Assembly: GCA_947502805.1 (NCBI GenBank)
Contig: CANNBR010000016.1
Coordinates: forward strand, 1 to 15,930
Reading direction: 5' to 3'
DNA length: 15,930 nt
Origin: a bacterium
Lineage (GTDB): Bacteria; Babelota; Babeliae; Babelales; CAIQNR01
Translations under genes and position numbers: made by a program
Shown here: in pieces, positions 14,991-15,930 of the stretch
Numbering within the stretch: position 1 is the first letter of the stretch
Layout: each line of letters starts with the position of its first letter
Notes under the pieces: generated by a model
Seen by the model: only the letters and a program-made list of their open reading frames with translations
Told to the model about the DNA's origin: nothing
The model's database searches: none

Positions 14991-15026
14991 TCAAATAAGG
15001 GAAAGTTCATACTTTCCCTTATTTGA
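14991..15026. terminator. Perfect 16-bp hairpin after the small acidic protein gene
   Basis: TCAAATAAGGGAAAGT (14991-15006), loop TCAT, then its exact complement (15011-15026). The stem is long and its outer part is A/T-rich so that CCCTTATTT lies at the 3' side, but no separate T run follows. It is most likely a terminator, possibly working in both directions. Confidence 0.65.
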
Positions 15027-15171
15027 TAAACAATTCTAAAAAGCTTTTTTACCCTGTCGTTTTTTAAGCTAGAGGTGAAAAATTATCTTAAAAGCGCTCT
15101 GTACCTTTACAACTAAGTGACAAATCTTTAGCCTGTGATTCTACGTTGATTTTTAGACTAGAAGAGGATTT

Positions 15172-15930
15172 ATGACCGATAACCAAGATTCATTACACGT
15201 TGGACATGTACTTCGTATCACTGGAACAATCATAGATGTGCAATTTCCACAGGCACACACCCCTAGTATCTTAAATAAACTTCTCATCGCAATTCCTAAA
15301 GAAGATGATCGTTTATCTATTCGTCAGGCAGCAGTAGAAGTTGCCCAACAACTGGGTGATGGTATCGTTCGCTGCATAGCTCTCGAAGATATTTCAAACA
15401 TTAGCCGCGGGCTCCCTGTTACTGACACAAAAGGTCCCATTTGCGTACCCGTAGGTAAAGGAGTTCTAGGAAGAGTATTTGATGTACTTGGTAATACTAT
15501 CGACAACCTTGGACCTGTCACCACCGACATTGAATCGTGGCCTATCCACCGAGAACCACCTACGCTTATCGAACAAAACATCCAAAACACCATTCAAGAA
15601 ACTGGAATTAAAGTTATTGATCTTCTCTGTCCTTATCTCAAGGGCTCAAAGATTGGCCTCTTTGGTGGCGCCGGGGTAGGTAAAACCATTTTAGTTATGG
15701 AACTTATTCGTAACATCGCCATTGAACATGGCGGCTTTTCTGTATTCGCTGGAGTTGGTGAACGAACCCGCGAAGGCAATGAACTCCTTTTAGAAATGCA
15801 AGCGTCCCACGTTATTGATAAAACAGCTCTTGTATTTGGACAAATGGGGGAAATGCCTGGTGCTCGTCTTCGTGTAGCACTTACCGGTTTAACCATGGCC
15901 GAATATTTCCGCGACAAAGAAAAGAAAGAT
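15172..15930 (+). CDS. atpD: F1F0 ATP synthase subunit beta, cut by the window end
   Basis: The first 253 codons of the catalytic beta subunit of F1 ATP synthase are present; the gene runs off the right edge. The N-terminal beta-barrel (residues about 8-85, GHVLRITGTIIDVQFP) leads to VPVGKGVLGRVFDVLGNTID, the Walker A GGAGVGKT (165-172) that binds ATP, and GVGERTREGNELL, in which Glu197 and Arg198 correspond to the catalytic Glu and adjacent Arg of the family. Later GQMGEMPGARLRVALTGLTMAE is also diagnostic. The ATG follows AGAGGA at a short, suitable distance. Normally atpA and atpG precede atpD in one operon; here the preceding gene is a small exported protein with its own hairpin, so atpD begins a separate unit. 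I could not pick a convincing promoter in the 145 bp upstream. Confidence 0.97.
   Translation, partial: MTDNQDSLHVGHVLRITGTIIDVQFPQAHTPSILNKLLIAIPKEDDRLSIRQAAVEVAQQLGDGIVRCIALEDISNISRGLPVTDTKGPICVPVGKGVLGRVFDVLGNTIDNLGPVTTDIESWPIHREPPTLIEQNIQNTIQETGIKVIDLLCPYLKGSKIGLFGGAGVGKTILVMELIRNIAIEHGGFSVFAGVGERTREGNELLLEMQASHVIDKTALVFGQMGEMPGARLRVALTGLTMAEYFRDKEKKD

Noticed and set aside
15076..15117. Short frame GTG..TAA of 13 codons before atpD as a leader peptide
   Set aside because: The purine-rich sequence overlaps its start codon, so no spacing for a ribosome site remains, and there is no attenuator-like structure after it.

Overview
The window looks like chromosomal DNA of an AT-rich, Gram-negative (diderm) bacterium. 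It encodes an outer-membrane beta-barrel protein ending in Phe, several Sec signal peptides, a MurJ lipid II flippase, Lon, a YifB/ComM-type AAA protein, an initiator tRNA with the bacterial C1/A72 mismatch, and the start of the F1 ATP synthase beta subunit. Compact spacing, overlapping genes, many exported proteins of unknown function and delta-60 propeller repeats would suit a reduced, host-associated lineage such as candidate phylum Dependentiae (TM6). That placement is an impression and was not tested against any database.

Layout, left to right. Bases 1-270 hold a GC-richer, hairpin-dense stretch with no convincing gene. Bases 271-4499 (minus) are a two-gene operon: a large cysteine-free secreted protein followed, with a 1-nt TAATG overlap, by an outer-membrane barrel. 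A 330-bp structured intergenic region with GC-rich inverted repeats separates it from comM (4832-6367, plus). Then come a strong promoter, initiator tRNA-fMet (6478-6554), its terminator, a degenerate REP-like palindrome (6674-6750), and two small membrane/exported proteins of unknown function (6916-8027). A 17-bp palindromic terminator sits between these and the converging murJ.

Bases 8137-10409 (minus) are a second two-gene operon: a LolD/MacB-type ABC ATPase overlapping murJ by 4 nt (ATGA), with no permease gene in the window. lon runs divergently (10583-12931) and ends in a canonical terminator. A secreted delta-60-repeat protein (13027-14439, minus), predicted here to be a seven-bladed beta-propeller, shares a 265-bp divergent intergenic region with a small acidic exported protein (14705-14968). 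That region carries a 16-bp inverted repeat and repeated AGCTTATT motifs. The window ends inside atpD (from 15172), which starts a transcription unit without atpA or atpG upstream.

Functionally the window mixes housekeeping genes (initiator tRNA, Lon proteolysis, lipid II flipping, ATP synthesis, ComM) with cell-surface genes of unknown role. The surface pairs (propeller-like protein plus barrel; delta-60 propeller plus small acidic protein) and the ATPase-murJ overlap are the most unusual parts. No CRISPR array, transposase, phage gene or complete mobile element was seen.
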